Positions 37,344 to 46,735 of a DNA stretch of 64,000 nt are shown one piece after another. Below the pieces are notes generated by a model. The model was not told the DNA's origin and ran no database searches. It was given only the letters and a program-made list of their open reading frames with translations. The position numbers were made by a program, and so were the translations under genes. Each line of letters begins with the position of its first letter. Position 1 is the stretch's first letter. Source of the stretch: Streptomyces sp. LBL (lineage in GTDB: Bacteria; Actinomycetota; Actinomycetes; Streptomycetales; Streptomycetaceae); the NCBI RefSeq assembly GCF_029893585.1, contig NZ_JARXYX010000006.1, positions 186,001 to 250,000 of the forward strand, written 5' to 3'.

Positions 37344-38450
37344 ATGCCTGCACCCGGAGAACTCACTTTCGTCGCCCCGCGCGGAGCCAAGAAGCCGCCG
37401 CGGCACCTTGCCGATCTCACGCCTGCCGAGCGTAAGGAAGCGGTGGCCGCGGTCGGTGAGAAGCCGTTTCGTGCCAAGCAGCTCTCGCAGCACTACTTCG
37501 CGCGGTACGCGCACGACCCGCAGGAGTGGACGGACATCCCGGCCGGCTCCCGTGGCCGGCTTCAGGAGGCGCTGCTTCCGGAGCTGATGACGGTCGTCCG
37601 GCATCTGTCGACCGACCAGGACACCACCCGCAAGACGCTGTGGCGCCTGTTCGACGGGACGCTCGTCGAGTCGGTGCTGATGCGCTACCCGGACCGGGTG
37701 ACCATGTGCATCAGCTCGCAGGCAGGATGCGGGATGAACTGCCCGTTCTGTGCGACCGGGCAGGCGGGGCTGGACCGGAACCTGTCCACCGCCGAGATCG
37801 TGCACCAGATCGTGGACGGGATGCGGGCCCTCAGGGACGGCGAGATCCCGGGCGGTCCGGCGCGGCTGAGCAACATCGTGTTCATGGGCATGGGCGAGCC
37901 CCTCGCCAACTACAACCGGGTCGTCGGGGCAGTCCGGCGGCTCACCGACCCCGAGCCGGACGGCCTCGGGCTCTCGCAGCGTGGGATCACCGTCTCGACG
38001 GTCGGACTTGTCCCGGCGATCCACCGCTTCGCCGACGAGGGCTTCAAGTGCCGTCTCGCCATCTCGCTGCACGCTCCCGACGACGAGCTGCGCGACACCC
38101 TCGTCCCCGTGAACACCCGGTGGAAGGTGCGCGAGGTCCTCGACGCCGGCTTCGAGTACGTCGAGAAGAGCGGGCGGCGGCTGTCCATCGAGTACGCGCT
38201 GATCCGGGACATCAACGACCAGGCCTGGCGGGGCGACCGGCTCGGGCGGCTGCTCCGGGGCAAGCCCGTGCACGTCAATCTCATTCCGCTGAACCCGACG
38301 CCGGGGTCGAAGTGGACCGCTTCCCGACCCGAGGACGAGAAGGCGTTCGTCGAGGCGATCGCCGCCCATGGTGTGCCGGTGACCGTCCGGGACACCCGGG
38401 GACAGGAGATCGACGGGGCCTGCGGCCAGCTCGCGGCCACCGAGCGGTAA
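37344..38450 (+). CDS. rlmN: 23S rRNA/tRNA adenine-C2 methyltransferase RlmN
   Basis: 368 residues; radical-SAM enzyme that methylates A2503 of 23S rRNA and A37 of some tRNAs. Radical-SAM cluster motif [11 protein letters not shown] (CxxxCxxC), with the preceding [10 protein letters not shown], then [35 protein letters not shown], and the C-terminal catalytic Cys in [11 protein letters not shown] 37344 has no strong ribosome-binding site. Confidence 0.95.
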   Translation: MPAPGELTFVAPRGAKKPPRHLADLTPAERKEAVAAVGEKPFRAKQLSQHYFARYAHDPQEWTDIPAGSRGRLQEALLPELMTVVRHLSTDQDTTRKTLWRLFDGTLVESVLMRYPDRVTMCISSQAGCGMNCPFCATGQAGLDRNLSTAEIVHQIVDGMRALRDGEIPGGPARLSNIVFMGMGEPLANYNRVVGAVRRLTDPEPDGLGLSQRGITVSTVGLVPAIHRFADEGFKCRLAISLHAPDDELRDTLVPVNTRWKVREVLDAGFEYVEKSGRRLSIEYALIRDINDQAWRGDRLGRLLRGKPVHVNLIPLNPTPGSKWTASRPEDEKAFVEAIAAHGVPVTVRDTRGQEIDGACGQLAATER

Positions 38451-38467
38451 CCTGAGGCCGTACGTAC

Positions 38468-38531
38468 ATCTTCATAGCCCGACAACTTCACAGCCCGACA
38501 TCTTCACAGCCCGACATCTTCATATTCCGAC
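38468..38531 (+). repeat. 16-bp tandem repeat running into the TPP riboswitch
   Basis: Four copies of a unit resembling ATCTTCACAGCCCGAC: 38468-38483, 38484-38499, 38500-38515 and 38516-38531. The fourth is more diverged, and its CCGAC end supplies the 5' strand of the riboswitch P1 stem. Confidence 0.9.
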
Positions 38532-38617
38532 AGGGGAGCGCCACAGCGCTGAGAGTGCGGCAACCAGGCCGCAGACCCTCTGAACCTTGCCCAGGTCATT
38601 CTGGGTAGGAAGTTCGG
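38527..38617 (+). promoter_or_regulatory. TPP riboswitch (THI element)
   Basis: The conserved core is easily read: CAGGGGAGC, then GCTGAGAGTGCGG, then GACCCTCTGAACC, then GGGTAGGAAGTTCGG. The P1 stem pairs CCGA (38527-38530) with TCGG (38614-38617). Thiamine pyrophosphate binding should repress the transporter genes that start 100 bases downstream. Confidence 0.95.
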
Positions 38618-38717
38618 TCATCACTCAAGCTGTTGCGCCCTGCCCGGGAACCGGTGGAATCCTCCGACGGCCCCGGGCAGGGCCGCGTCTCTTCCTGGTC
38701 AACCCAGGAGGAATTCA

Positions 38718-39797
38718 GTGAGCATCACCAGCAGGCGGTTCGCGGCCGTGGTCGTCGGACTGGGTCTGGCGGGCCTGTCCGCGTGCGGATCGTCCGCCAG
38801 CGGGAGCGGCGGTGGCTCCAAGTCCGTCACCCTCGTCAGCCACGACTCGTGGGTCGTGTCGAAGAACGTCCTCGCGGACTTCGAGAAGCAGTCCGGCTAC
38901 AAGGTCAAGGTCCTCAAGGACGGCGACGCCGGACAGGCCGTCAACAAGGCCATCCTGACCAAGGGCAACCCGCAGGGCGACGTCTTCTTCGGCGTCGACA
39001 ACACCCTGCTGTCCCGGGCGCTCGACAACGGCCTCTTCCAGTCGTACGAGGCCAAGGGCTCCGATCTGGTCCTGCCCGCGTACCGGGTCGACCAGGACAA
39101 GCACCGGGTCACGCCGATCGACACCGGTGACATCTGCGTCAACTACGACAAGGCGTACTTCAGCAAGCACAAGCTGGCCCCGCCCGGCTCCTTCGACGAC
39201 CTGGTCAAGCCGGCGTACAAGAACCTCCTCGTCACCGAGAACGCCTCCACCTCCTCGCCCGGCCTCGGGTTCCTGCTCGGCACCGCCGCGCGGTACGGCG
39301 ATGGAGGCTGGCCCAACTACTGGAAGAAGCTCAAGGCCAACGGCGTCAAGGTCGTCGACGGCTGGGAGCAGGCCTACAACGAGGAGTTCTCCGGTTCCGC
39401 AGGCGGAAAGAAGGCCAAGGCCGACCGGCCGCTGGTCGTCTCCTACGCCTCCTCGCCGCCCGCCGAGGTGATCTACGCCGATCCAAAGCCGAAGACCGCG
39501 CCCACGGGCGTCGCCACCGGCACCTGCTTCCGGCAGGTCGAGTACGCGGGCCTGCTGAGCAACGCCCAGAACACCAAGGGCGGCAAGGCGTTCCTCGACT
39601 TCCTGCTCACCAAGGAGTTCCAGGACGACATGCCGCTGAACATGTTCGTCTACCCGGTGCGGAAGGGCGCGCAGGTGCCCGAGGAGTTCGTGAAGTTCGG
39701 GCCGCAGGCCAAGGATCCCGAGATTCTGGATCCGGCCCGGATCGCCGACCACCGTGACCAGTGGGTCAAGTCGTGGACCTCGCTCGTACTGAAGTAG
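38718..39797 (+). CDS. thiB: Thiamine ABC transporter substrate-binding lipoprotein (ThiB-like)
   Basis: 359 residues with a lipoprotein signal peptide (RRFAAVVVGLGLAGLSAC, lipobox LSAC). The body is a periplasmic-binding-protein fold of the thiamine/Fe class (VTLVSHDSWVVSKNVLADFE, DVFFGVDNTLLSRAL, GDICVNYDK, ASTSSPGLGFLLGTAARYG). GTG 38718 has AGGAGG seven bases upstream. It follows the TPP riboswitch and is followed by permease and ATPase genes, which supports thiamine or a precursor as ligand. Confidence 0.93.
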   Translation: MSITSRRFAAVVVGLGLAGLSACGSSASGSGGGSKSVTLVSHDSWVVSKNVLADFEKQSGYKVKVLKDGDAGQAVNKAILTKGNPQGDVFFGVDNTLLSRALDNGLFQSYEAKGSDLVLPAYRVDQDKHRVTPIDTGDICVNYDKAYFSKHKLAPPGSFDDLVKPAYKNLLVTENASTSSPGLGFLLGTAARYGDGGWPNYWKKLKANGVKVVDGWEQAYNEEFSGSAGGKKAKADRPLVVSYASSPPAEVIYADPKPKTAPTGVATGTCFRQVEYAGLLSNAQNTKGGKAFLDFLLTKEFQDDMPLNMFVYPVRKGAQVPEEFVKFGPQAKDPEILDPARIADHRDQWVKSWTSLVLK

Positions 39798-41446
39798 CCC
39801 CCCGCCAGGGCTTCAAGAGGAAGGCGGCGGCGCGGCTCGGGCTGATCGTCGTGCCCGTCGCGTTCTTCGCGGTCTTCTTCGCCTACCCGGTGGCCGCGAT
39901 CGTCGCGCGCGGCCTGAAGGTCGACGGGAGCTGGCAGTTCGGGCGGATCGCGGAGGTCGTGGCGCAGTCCGACGTCCGGCACGTCCTGTGGTTCACCACC
40001 TGGCAGGCGGTCGCCTCCACCACGCTCACGTTGCTGGTGGCGCTGCCGGGCGCGTATGTCTTCGCGCGCTTCGACTTCCCCGGCAAGCAGGTCCTGCGGG
40101 CCGTCGTCACGGTCCCGTTCGTGCTGCCGACGGTCGTGGTCGGGACGGCGTTCCTGGCGCTGGTGGGGCGCGGCGGGCTGCTGGACGAGCTGTGGGGCGT
40201 ACGGCTGGACACCACGGTGTGGGCGATTCTGCTCGCGCATGTCTTCTTCAACTACGCGGTGGTCGTCCGGACCGTCGGCGGGCTCTGGGCGCAGCTCGAT
40301 CCTCGGCAGGAGGAGGCCGCGCGGATGCTCGGCGCGTCCCGGCTACGGGCCTGGCGGCAGGTCACGCTGCCCGCGCTGGCGCCCGCCGTGGCCGCCGCCG
40401 CGCTGATGGTCTTCCTCTTCACCTTCACTTCGTTCGGGGTCGTGCAGATCCTCGGCGGACCGACCTTCTCGACGCTCGAAGTGGAGATCTACCGGCAGAC
40501 GACGGACATCTTCGACCTGTCCACGGCGGCGGTGCTGACGATCATCCAGTTCGTGGCGGTGGGTGCGGTCCTCGCCCTGCACGCGTGGACGGTACGACGG
40601 CGGGAGACCGCCCTGCGGCTGGTGGACGCCGCGACGACCGCGCGCCGGCCGCGCGGGGCGGGCCAGTGGGCGCTGCTGGCCGGTGTCCTCGTCTCGATCG
40701 TCGTCCTGCTCCTGTTGCCGCTGGCCGTGCTGGTGCGGCGGTCCCTGGACGCGCCCGACTTCGGCTACTACCGGGCGCTGACCCGCGAGGACGGCGGGCT
40801 CTTCCTCGTCCCGCCCGTCGAGGCGATCGGCAACTCCCTGCAGTACGCGGTCGCCGCGACCGCCATCGCCGTGGTGATCGGCGCTCTCGCCGCGGTCGCG
40901 CTCACCCGGCGGGACGCGGGGCGGTTCGTACGGGGCTTCGACGCGCTGCTGATGCTGCCGCTCGGGGTGTCCGCGGTGACCGTCGGGTTCGGGTTCCTGA
41001 TCGCGCTGGACGAACCGCCGCTGGACCTGCGGTCCTCGTGGATCCTGGTGCCGCTGGCCCAGGCGCTGGTCGGCGTGCCGTTCGTCGTACGGACCATGCT
41101 GCCCGTGCTGCGGGCGGTGGATGTACGGCTGCGGGAGGCGGCGGCGGTGCTCGGGGCGTCGCCCTGGCGGGTGTGGCGCGAGGTGGATCTGCCGATGGTG
41201 CGGCGGGCGCTGCTGATCGCGGCGGGGTTCGCCTTCGCGGTGTCACTGGGGGAGTTCGGGGCGACGGTGTTCATCGCGCGACCGGACAACCCGACGCTGC
41301 CGGTGGCCGTGGCCCGGCTGCTCGGGCGGGCCGGCGAGGTCAACTACGGGCAGGCGATGGCCCTTTCGACGATTCTGATGATCGTGTGCGCGGTGGCGCT
41401 GCTGGTCCTTGAGCGGCTGCGCACCGAGGGGACCGGGGAGTTCTAG
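39773..41446 (+). CDS. thiP: Thiamine ABC transporter permease (ThiP-like)
   Basis: About 557 residues with two permease halves, each carrying an EAA-type loop (EEAARMLGASRLRAWRQVTLP and LREAAAVLGASPWRVWREVDLP in outline) and roughly twelve membrane segments in total; a fused permease is typical of ThiP. GTG 39773 lies inside the end of thiB; an in-frame GTG at 39761 is possible. The stop directly abuts the ATPase ATG. Confidence 0.9.
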   Translation: MDLARTEVAPRQGFKRKAAARLGLIVVPVAFFAVFFAYPVAAIVARGLKVDGSWQFGRIAEVVAQSDVRHVLWFTTWQAVASTTLTLLVALPGAYVFARFDFPGKQVLRAVVTVPFVLPTVVVGTAFLALVGRGGLLDELWGVRLDTTVWAILLAHVFFNYAVVVRTVGGLWAQLDPRQEEAARMLGASRLRAWRQVTLPALAPAVAAAALMVFLFTFTSFGVVQILGGPTFSTLEVEIYRQTTDIFDLSTAAVLTIIQFVAVGAVLALHAWTVRRRETALRLVDAATTARRPRGAGQWALLAGVLVSIVVLLLLPLAVLVRRSLDAPDFGYYRALTREDGGLFLVPPVEAIGNSLQYAVAATAIAVVIGALAAVALTRRDAGRFVRGFDALLMLPLGVSAVTVGFGFLIALDEPPLDLRSSWILVPLAQALVGVPFVVRTMLPVLRAVDVRLREAAAVLGASPWRVWREVDLPMVRRALLIAAGFAFAVSLGEFGATVFIARPDNPTLPVAVARLLGRAGEVNYGQAMALSTILMIVCAVALLVLERLRTEGTGEF

Positions 41447-42469
41447 ATGCTGCTGAGTCTTGAGGACGCGACCGTACGGTTCGGTGGGCGGGCCGTGCTG
41501 GACCGGGTCGGCCTCGATGTCGCCGAGGAGGAGATCGTGTGCGTCCTCGGGCCCAGCGGCAGCGGCAAGTCGACCCTGCTGCGGGCGGTGGCGGGACTGC
41601 AACCCCTGGACGGCGGGCGGGTGTTGCTGGGCGGCCGCGACCAGGCCGGGGTGCCCGCGCACAAGCGGGGGGTCGGGCTGATGTTCCAGGACCACCAGCT
41701 GTTCCCGCAGCGGGACGTGGGCCAGAACGTGGCGTTCGGGCTGCGGATGCACGGGGCGTCGAAGGGGGAACAGGGCGATCGGGTACGGGAGTTGCTGGAC
41801 CTGGTCGGGCTGCCGGGGGCCGGACGCCGGGCCGTCGCCTCGCTGTCCGGGGGTGAGCAGCAGCGGGTGGCACTGGCCCGGGCGCTGGCGCCCCGCCCGC
41901 GGCTGCTGATGCTGGACGAGCCGCTCGGGCAGCTGGACCGGTCGCTGCGGGAGCGGCTGGTCGTCGAACTGCGGGAGGTGTTCGGACGGTTGGGCACCAC
42001 CGTGCTCGCGGTCACCCACGACCAGGGCGAGGCCTTCGCGCTCGCCGACCGGGTCGTCGTGATGCGGGACGGACGGATCGCCCAGTCCGGTACACCACTT
42101 GAGGTGTGGCAGCGCCCCGCGGACGAGTTCGTGGCCCGTTTCCTCGGCTTCGAGAACGTGGTCGAGGGCACGGTCGCCGGGGAGGCCGCCGACACCCCGT
42201 GGGGCAAGCTGCCGGTCCCCGTGGGGGCCGCGCAGGGCGTGCGCCGCCTGCTGGTGCGGCCGGCGGGCGTACGGCTGGTGGGCACGGACGAGGGGCTGCG
42301 GTGCGCGGTGACCGCGCGGACGTTCAAGGGCACACATGTCGCCGTCCGTCTGCGGCCCGAGGAGGACGCGCCCCGGCTGGAGGCGGCGTGCGCGCTGCGG
42401 GCGGCGCCGGAGGTCGGGGACATGGTCGGAGTGGAGTTCGACGCGGCGGAAATCGTCGTGCTCGACTGA
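41447..42469 (+). CDS. thiQ: ABC transporter ATPase, thiamine-type
   Basis: 340 residues: Walker A GPSGSGKST, Q-loop MFQDHQLFPQRDV, signature SLSGGEQQRVALARAL, Walker B LLMLDEP, H-loop VTHDQ, then a C-terminal TOBE-like domain from about residue 235. It is longer than E. coli ThiQ and resembles the CUT2/Fe-type ATPases. ATG immediately follows the permease stop, completing a riboswitch-controlled three-gene operon. Confidence 0.9.
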   Translation: MLLSLEDATVRFGGRAVLDRVGLDVAEEEIVCVLGPSGSGKSTLLRAVAGLQPLDGGRVLLGGRDQAGVPAHKRGVGLMFQDHQLFPQRDVGQNVAFGLRMHGASKGEQGDRVRELLDLVGLPGAGRRAVASLSGGEQQRVALARALAPRPRLLMLDEPLGQLDRSLRERLVVELREVFGRLGTTVLAVTHDQGEAFALADRVVVMRDGRIAQSGTPLEVWQRPADEFVARFLGFENVVEGTVAGEAADTPWGKLPVPVGAAQGVRRLLVRPAGVRLVGTDEGLRCAVTARTFKGTHVAVRLRPEEDAPRLEAACALRAAPEVGDMVGVEFDAAEIVVLD

Positions 42470-42604
42470 GACGGACGCGCAAGGGTGGCGTCGGCGCGGT
42501 GGACCCGGAGCCGCAGGTGTCGGGCGAGCGGGCCCCGTGGGTGTTCTGGGTCGTGTTCTGGGTCCAGCGGGAGTTCTGGCTGTAACCGGCGAGATCTTCT
42601 GATG

Positions 42605-42661
42605 ACACAGTTGTGGCCCGCCCCCTGGAGAACCTCGTGCGGGGACGGGCCACAGCTGTGT
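42605..42661. terminator. Bidirectional terminator after the thiamine transporter operon
   Basis: Arms ACACAGTTGTGGCCCG (42605-42620) and CGGGCCACAGCTGTGT (42646-42661) pair over 16 bases with one wobble; loop 25 bases. It lies between convergent genes. Confidence 0.8.
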
Positions 42662-42673
42662 GCGTGGGGCGGG

Positions 42674-43396
42674 TCAGCGGGCGCTGTTCGCCCCGCGACG
42701 GCGGAGGCCGAAGAAGACGGCGCCGCCACCGATGGCGACCAGGGCGATCGCCACGCCGGCGATGATGCCGGTGTTGGAGTCCGCGCCGGTCTCGGCGAGG
42801 TTGGAGTCACCGGTCGCGGGGGACGGGGCGTTGCTCGCCGCGCCCGCCGGGGCGGTGCTCTCGCTCTGCGAGGGCGTCGGGGCCGGGGTGGGGCTGTCGG
42901 TGTCCTCGGCCGGGGTCGAGGCGGAGGCCGACGGCTTCGGGGTCTCGGGCTGGGTCGGGGTCTGGGGCTGGGTCGGGGTGTCCTCGGTCTTGCAGGCCGT
43001 GGACGGGGTGGTCAGGTTGGGCTTGATGTCCTCGTCGACCTGGTTCCCGGCCTTGACGTGGACGCGGTAGACGGCGTTCGGCTGCCAGTCCTCGTCGAAG
43101 GAGAGGGTGACACCGCCGGCCTCGCCCTTGACCTCCTGCTGGCCGATCTTCTTCACGTCGGCGCCGTTGTTCTCGAGGAACACGGAGACGACGGCCGGGG
43201 TGCCCGAGCGGTCCACGTCGGTGACGGTGATGACGCCCTTGGTGCCGTCACACTTGGCTTCGGCCGAGAACTCGCTGATGTTGCAGGCAAGCGCGTTGCC
43301 GGCGGCACCGAGTGCGAGCGCGGCCGAGGCGGAGGCGACACCGAGGATGCGCGCGGTGCGCTTGGCGTTACGGCGGGATATGGACAGGACTGCCAC
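42674..43396 (-). CDS. LAETG-anchored surface protein (sortase substrate)
   Basis: 240 residues: N-terminal signal peptide ([23 protein letters not shown]), an extracellular beta-type domain (about residues 38-130) with two cysteines near its ends, a Pro/Thr/Ser/Glu-rich stalk ([20 protein letters not shown]), and a cell-wall sorting signal: LAETG, hydrophobic segment ([21 protein letters not shown]), basic tail RRRGANSAR. LAxTG is the motif processed by class E sortases in Streptomyces. The ligand or role of the domain is unknown. A near-consensus promoter lies upstream. Confidence 0.88.
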   Translation of the reverse strand: MAVLSISRRNAKRTARILGVASASAALALGAAGNALACNISEFSAEAKCDGTKGVITVTDVDRSGTPAVVSVFLENNGADVKKIGQQEVKGEAGGVTLSFDEDWQPNAVYRVHVKAGNQVDEDIKPNLTTPSTACKTEDTPTQPQTPTQPETPKPSASASTPAEDTDSPTPAPTPSQSESTAPAGAASNAPSPATGDSNLAETGADSNTGIIAGVAIALVAIGGGAVFFGLRRRGANSAR

Positions 43397-43485
43397 GTTT
43401 GTCCTTCACAGGAAGCGCAAATGCGGGGGGTGGAGGGGAAGGTGAGGTGGTGTCACCATCACCGATTCCCCAGGAGGCTCACAGG

Positions 43486-43513
43486 TCTATAAGCGTTGCA
43501 TAAGTAGTGTCAA
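43486..43513 (-). promoter_or_regulatory. Housekeeping-type promoter of the LAETG gene
   Basis: On the minus strand TTGACA (43513-43508), 16 bases, TATAGA (43491-43486): near the sigma-70/HrdB consensus and unusually A+T-rich for this DNA. It lies 90 bases before the start codon. Confidence 0.8.
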
Positions 43514-43551
43514 CGCAGATGCAGGGTACAGGTGTTGGTTTTACCTTCTCA

Positions 43552-44673
43552 TTAACCACCGAGGCGTTTCAGTTCCCCGGCAGCCTCCTCGATCCGGTCA
43601 ACCAGGGCTATTCGGGCCTCCATCGACCGCTCCCGCGCGAGCGCCCGCAACAGCGGCCAGGCGGGCAGCTTCTCCGTCCAGTGCGTCCGGTCCACGAGGA
43701 CCATCGGGGTGGGCTCGCCACGCGACTCGTAGTAGTTCGGCGTCGCATTGTCGAAGATCTCCTGTACGGTCCCGGCGGCCCCCGGCAGGAACACCACGCC
43801 CGCGGTGCAGCGGGCCAGCAGACCGTCCTCACGGGTGGCGTTGGCGAAGTACTTGGCGATGTGCCCGGCGAAGGCGTTCGGCGGCTCATGGCCGTAGAAC
43901 CAGGTCGGGATGCCGACGGAGGGTCCGCCCTTCGGCCAGCGGTCGCGCACGTCGAAGGCGGCCCGCGCCCACTCGGAGACCGAGGGCGTGAACCCGGGTG
44001 TCTTGCCGAGGACTCGGAGCGACTCGGTCAGCATCTCGTCGTCGTACGGGGCGGCGTACGCGCCGAGGTTGGCCGCCTCCATCGCTCCCGGGCCGCCGCC
44101 GGTGGCGACCGTGAAACCGGCGCGGGCCAACGCGCGGCCGAGCCGCGCGGCACCGGCGTACTCCTCCGTCCCACGCGCCATCGCGTGGCCGCCCATCACT
44201 CCCACCACCCGTGCCCCGCGCAGGAGTTCGTCGAGCGCGTCCGAGACGGAGTCGTCGTGGATCGCGCGCAGCATCGAGGAGAAGATGTCGCCGTCGGCCT
44301 TGGTCTGCTGGAACCAGGCGTACGCACGGGCGTCCGGTGTGGCCTCGTAGCCGTCCGCCAGGTTCTCGAAGAGTTCGTCGGGGGAGTAGACCAGGCCCCG
44401 GTACGGGTCGAAGGGCAGGTCGGGGACCGGCGGGAAGACCAGGGCGCCGTCGGCGCGGACCTTCACGGCGGCGTCCTCGCGCATCCGGCAGCCGAGGAAG
44501 ACCGCTCCGGCCGTGTCCGTGCCGAGGAGTTCGCGCGTACGGTCCGTCAGGTCGACGCCCTGGACGCGGAATCCGGCGAGGGTGCCGCGGGCCGCGACGG
44601 TCGCGTCGAACTCCTCCAGGGTCTCGATCTCACGGTCGTTGTGGTGGGCCGCATGGGCGGGCATCGTCTGCAC
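43552..44673 (-). CDS. LOG-family Rossmann-fold protein
   Basis: 373 residues: an N-terminal ~150-residue extension and a LOG (lysine-decarboxylase-like) domain with RVVGVMGGHAMARG, ATGGGPGAMEAANLGAY and LPGAAGTVQEIFDNATP, a variant of the usual PGGxGTxxE. The family includes cytokinin-activating nucleotide phosphoribohydrolases and PpnN-type nucleotide hydrolases. The altered PGG makes the exact activity uncertain. GTG 44673; an ATG three codons later has better ribosome-binding spacing. Confidence 0.82.
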   Translation of the reverse strand: MQTMPAHAAHHNDREIETLEEFDATVAARGTLAGFRVQGVDLTDRTRELLGTDTAGAVFLGCRMREDAAVKVRADGALVFPPVPDLPFDPYRGLVYSPDELFENLADGYEATPDARAYAWFQQTKADGDIFSSMLRAIHDDSVSDALDELLRGARVVGVMGGHAMARGTEEYAGAARLGRALARAGFTVATGGGPGAMEAANLGAYAAPYDDEMLTESLRVLGKTPGFTPSVSEWARAAFDVRDRWPKGGPSVGIPTWFYGHEPPNAFAGHIAKYFANATREDGLLARCTAGVVFLPGAAGTVQEIFDNATPNYYESRGEPTPMVLVDRTHWTEKLPAWPLLRALARERSMEARIALVDRIEEAAGELKRLGG

Positions 44674-44708
44674 CCGCCCATGCTAGGCACTGCTGGGCAC
44701 CGCGGTGC

Positions 44709-45125
44709 TCAGCTTTCGACGGCCGCGGGATCCATCCACACGACTTCCCAGGTGTGGCCGTCCGGGTCGTCGAAGGAACGGCCGTACATGAAGCCGTGGT
44801 CCTGCGTCTCGCCCGCCGGGGAGCCGCCCGCCGCGAGCGCCTTCTCGACCAACTCGTCGACCTTCACGCGGCTCTCGGCGCTCAGCGCGATCAGCACCTC
44901 GCTGGTCTTCGTGGCGTCGGCGATCTCCTTCTTGGTGAAGGTCGAGTAGAACGGCTTGGTCAGCAGCATGGCGAGGATGGTGTCGCTGATCACCACGGAG
45001 GCCGCGTTCTCGTTGGTGAACTGCGGGTTGATCGAGTAGCCCAGCTCGGTGAAGAACTTCTTCGAGGCGTCGAGGTCGTTCACCGGCAGGTTGACGAAGA
45101 TCATCTGCTGGTACGTCGAGGTCAT
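44709..45125 (-). CDS. VOC-family (glyoxalase/bleomycin-resistance-like) protein
   Basis: 138 residues; two beta-alpha-beta-beta-beta modules typical of vicinal-oxygen-chelate proteins (MIFVNLPVNDLDASKKFF at the start, DPDGHTWEVVWMDP at the end). Similar to the YaeR/Lactoylglutathione-lyase-like stand-alone proteins. No substrate can be assigned. ATG with GGGAGAG upstream. Confidence 0.85.
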   Translation of the reverse strand: MTSTYQQMIFVNLPVNDLDASKKFFTELGYSINPQFTNENAASVVISDTILAMLLTKPFYSTFTKKEIADATKTSEVLIALSAESRVKVDELVEKALAAGGSPAGETQDHGFMYGRSFDDPDGHTWEVVWMDPAAVES

Positions 45126-45216
45126 CGGTCTCTCCCATCGGGTGCGGGCTGTTCCATGGGGTAGACGGTGCGTCCCGGCGGAACTCATCGGCCGGGGAGG
45201 ATTTTTTCCGCGCGGT

Positions 45217-45271
45217 TCTCGTACGTGCTTCACGTGGCTCGTACGTGGTTCGTATGTGCTTCGTATGTGCT
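45217..45271. repeat. 11-bp degenerate tandem repeats between VOC and permease genes
   Basis: On the plus strand, five units of (C/G)TTCGTA(C/T)GTG type, two of them identical (TTCGTATGTGC at 45249-45259 and 45260-45270). The array ends inside the permease stop region. Confidence 0.8.
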
Positions 45272-46735
45272 TCAGGGGGACAGCGGGAGCGCCGCCAACT
45301 CGGCCACGACCAGGGTGAGCGGGCCGAACAGGGTCAGCAGTGCGCCGGCGCGCAGGGCGGCGGCGCTGCGCAGCAGGGTGGCCGGTGCGCCGAGCCTGAA
45401 CAGGGCGGCCGTCGTGTCGGCGCGGGCCTGCTTGGCCTCCACGGCGGCGGTGATCAGGGTCGCCACGGTGCAGCCGATGACCAACAGCAGGCCGAGGATG
45501 GTCAACGGGCCGAAGGACGGTTCCGCGGTGTCGTACAGCGCGGCCATGGCGTACGTGCCGGAGGCGACCGCGCAGACGACGCCGAGGGGGCGGCCGATGC
45601 GGGTGGACTCCGTCATGAGGACGCGGCCGGCGAGGAGGCGGAGGGCGCCGGGACGGGCTGTCTGCAGCAGGCGGCCGCAGAGGTGGGTGAGTCCGGGGCC
45701 GGCCAGGGCGAGGCCGAGGGCGGTGAGGATCCAGCCGGCCAGGACTCCGGCGGGGCCGGTGGTGGTCAGGCCGCCGGGCATGGTGAGGGGGGTGGCTGTC
45801 GCCGTGCGGTTGGCATACGCCTCTGCCGCGAGGCCTGCGGCGAGCACGGCGATGCCCCAGGGGAGGCCTCGGGGGGCCTCGGCGGAGGGCTGAGGACGGA
45901 CTCCGACGTCGAGGCCGGGCGCCGGCGGGACGGGGGGTGCGTCGAGGTGGGGGGCTGGTGTGACGGGGGGTGCGTCGAGGTGGGGGGCTGGTGTGACGGG
46001 TGGGGTGAAGTCGGGGGCCTGTGTGACGGGTGGGGAGAGGTGGGGGGTCGGTGTGACGGGGGCGTCGGTCGGGGCGGTACCGGGGGCGGGGGAGCGGGGT
46101 TCGCCGGTCCGCAGGCGCGCGCCGAAGCGGCCGTACGCTCCGAAGGTCTCTCTTGCTGGGGAGGCGCCGTACGCCCCGAAGCGGCCGAAGGACCGGGTCC
46201 CCGGCCGTGCTGATGCCGGGCGGTCGTCCCGTGGCCGCGAGATCAGCCCCACCGTCATCGACGCGATCACCGGTACCAGGACCAGCAGCGTCAGGGCCGC
46301 CGGGAGCGGCAGCGGCTCGTCCGCCGCCAGGAACTCCGCTGCCGCTCCGTCGAACGGCATGCCGGTCAGGTCGCCGCGCAGATGGAGGAAGAAGAGCAAC
46401 GCGAGCAGGGAGCCGAGAGTGCAGGAGAGAGCCGTCGTGGTCGCCGAGACGGCCATCAGCCGGGTCGGGCCGAGGCCGACGGCGGAGAGGCCGGGGCGGG
46501 GCCTGGTGGCCGGGTCGGTGCGGGCCACGGCGACCGCGAAGTACACCGTGGCGGCCAGAGGGGTGGCGCACCAGGCCAGGCGGAGGAGAGAGCCGTCCGG
46601 GTCGTCCGGGTGGCTCATCGCATAGCCGAGGATGCACAGGAGGAGGAAGCCCGTGCCGGCCGAGGCCGCCGCCACGAGGAGGCGGCGGAGCTGGACGGCC
46701 GGGTGGGTGCCGCGGGTCAGACGGAGAGCGAGCAC
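45272..46735 (-). CDS. ABC exporter permease, FtsX-like
   Basis: 487 residues. Membrane segments cluster at the N-terminus (about 16-75 and 100-185) and C-terminus (270-480). The centre is a Pro-rich linker with two identical 11-residue units (TPAPHLDAPPV) encoded by a perfect 33-bp DNA repeat. GTG 46735 has GGAAGG eight bases upstream and overlaps the end of the ATPase gene by 19 bases; upstream in-frame sequence is antisense to that gene. With the ATPase it makes an export-type transporter; substrate unknown. Confidence 0.75.
   Translation of the reverse strand: MLALRLTRGTHPAVQLRRLLVAAASAGTGFLLLCILGYAMSHPDDPDGSLLRLAWCATPLAATVYFAVAVARTDPATRPRPGLSAVGLGPTRLMAVSATTTALSCTLGSLLALLFFLHLRGDLTGMPFDGAAAEFLAADEPLPLPAALTLLVLVPVIASMTVGLISRPRDDRPASARPGTRSFGRFGAYGASPARETFGAYGRFGARLRTGEPRSPAPGTAPTDAPVTPTPHLSPPVTQAPDFTPPVTPAPHLDAPPVTPAPHLDAPPVPPAPGLDVGVRPQPSAEAPRGLPWGIAVLAAGLAAEAYANRTATATPLTMPGGLTTTGPAGVLAGWILTALGLALAGPGLTHLCGRLLQTARPGALRLLAGRVLMTESTRIGRPLGVVCAVASGTYAMAALYDTAEPSFGPLTILGLLLVIGCTVATLITAAVEAKQARADTTAALFRLGAPATLLRSAAALRAGALLTLFGPLTLVVAELAALPLSP
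45929..46054. repeat. 33-bp/30-bp tandem repeats inside the permease gene
   Basis: Two identical 33-base units (45929-45961, 45962-45994) followed by two diverged 30-base units (45995-46024, 46025-46054). Lengths are multiples of three, so the reading frame is kept. Confidence 0.9.

Noticed and set aside
38468..38531. Possible CRISPR or leader-peptide repeats before the TPP riboswitch
   Set aside because: 16-bp units directly abut with no spacers, and no ribosome-binding site or start precedes them.
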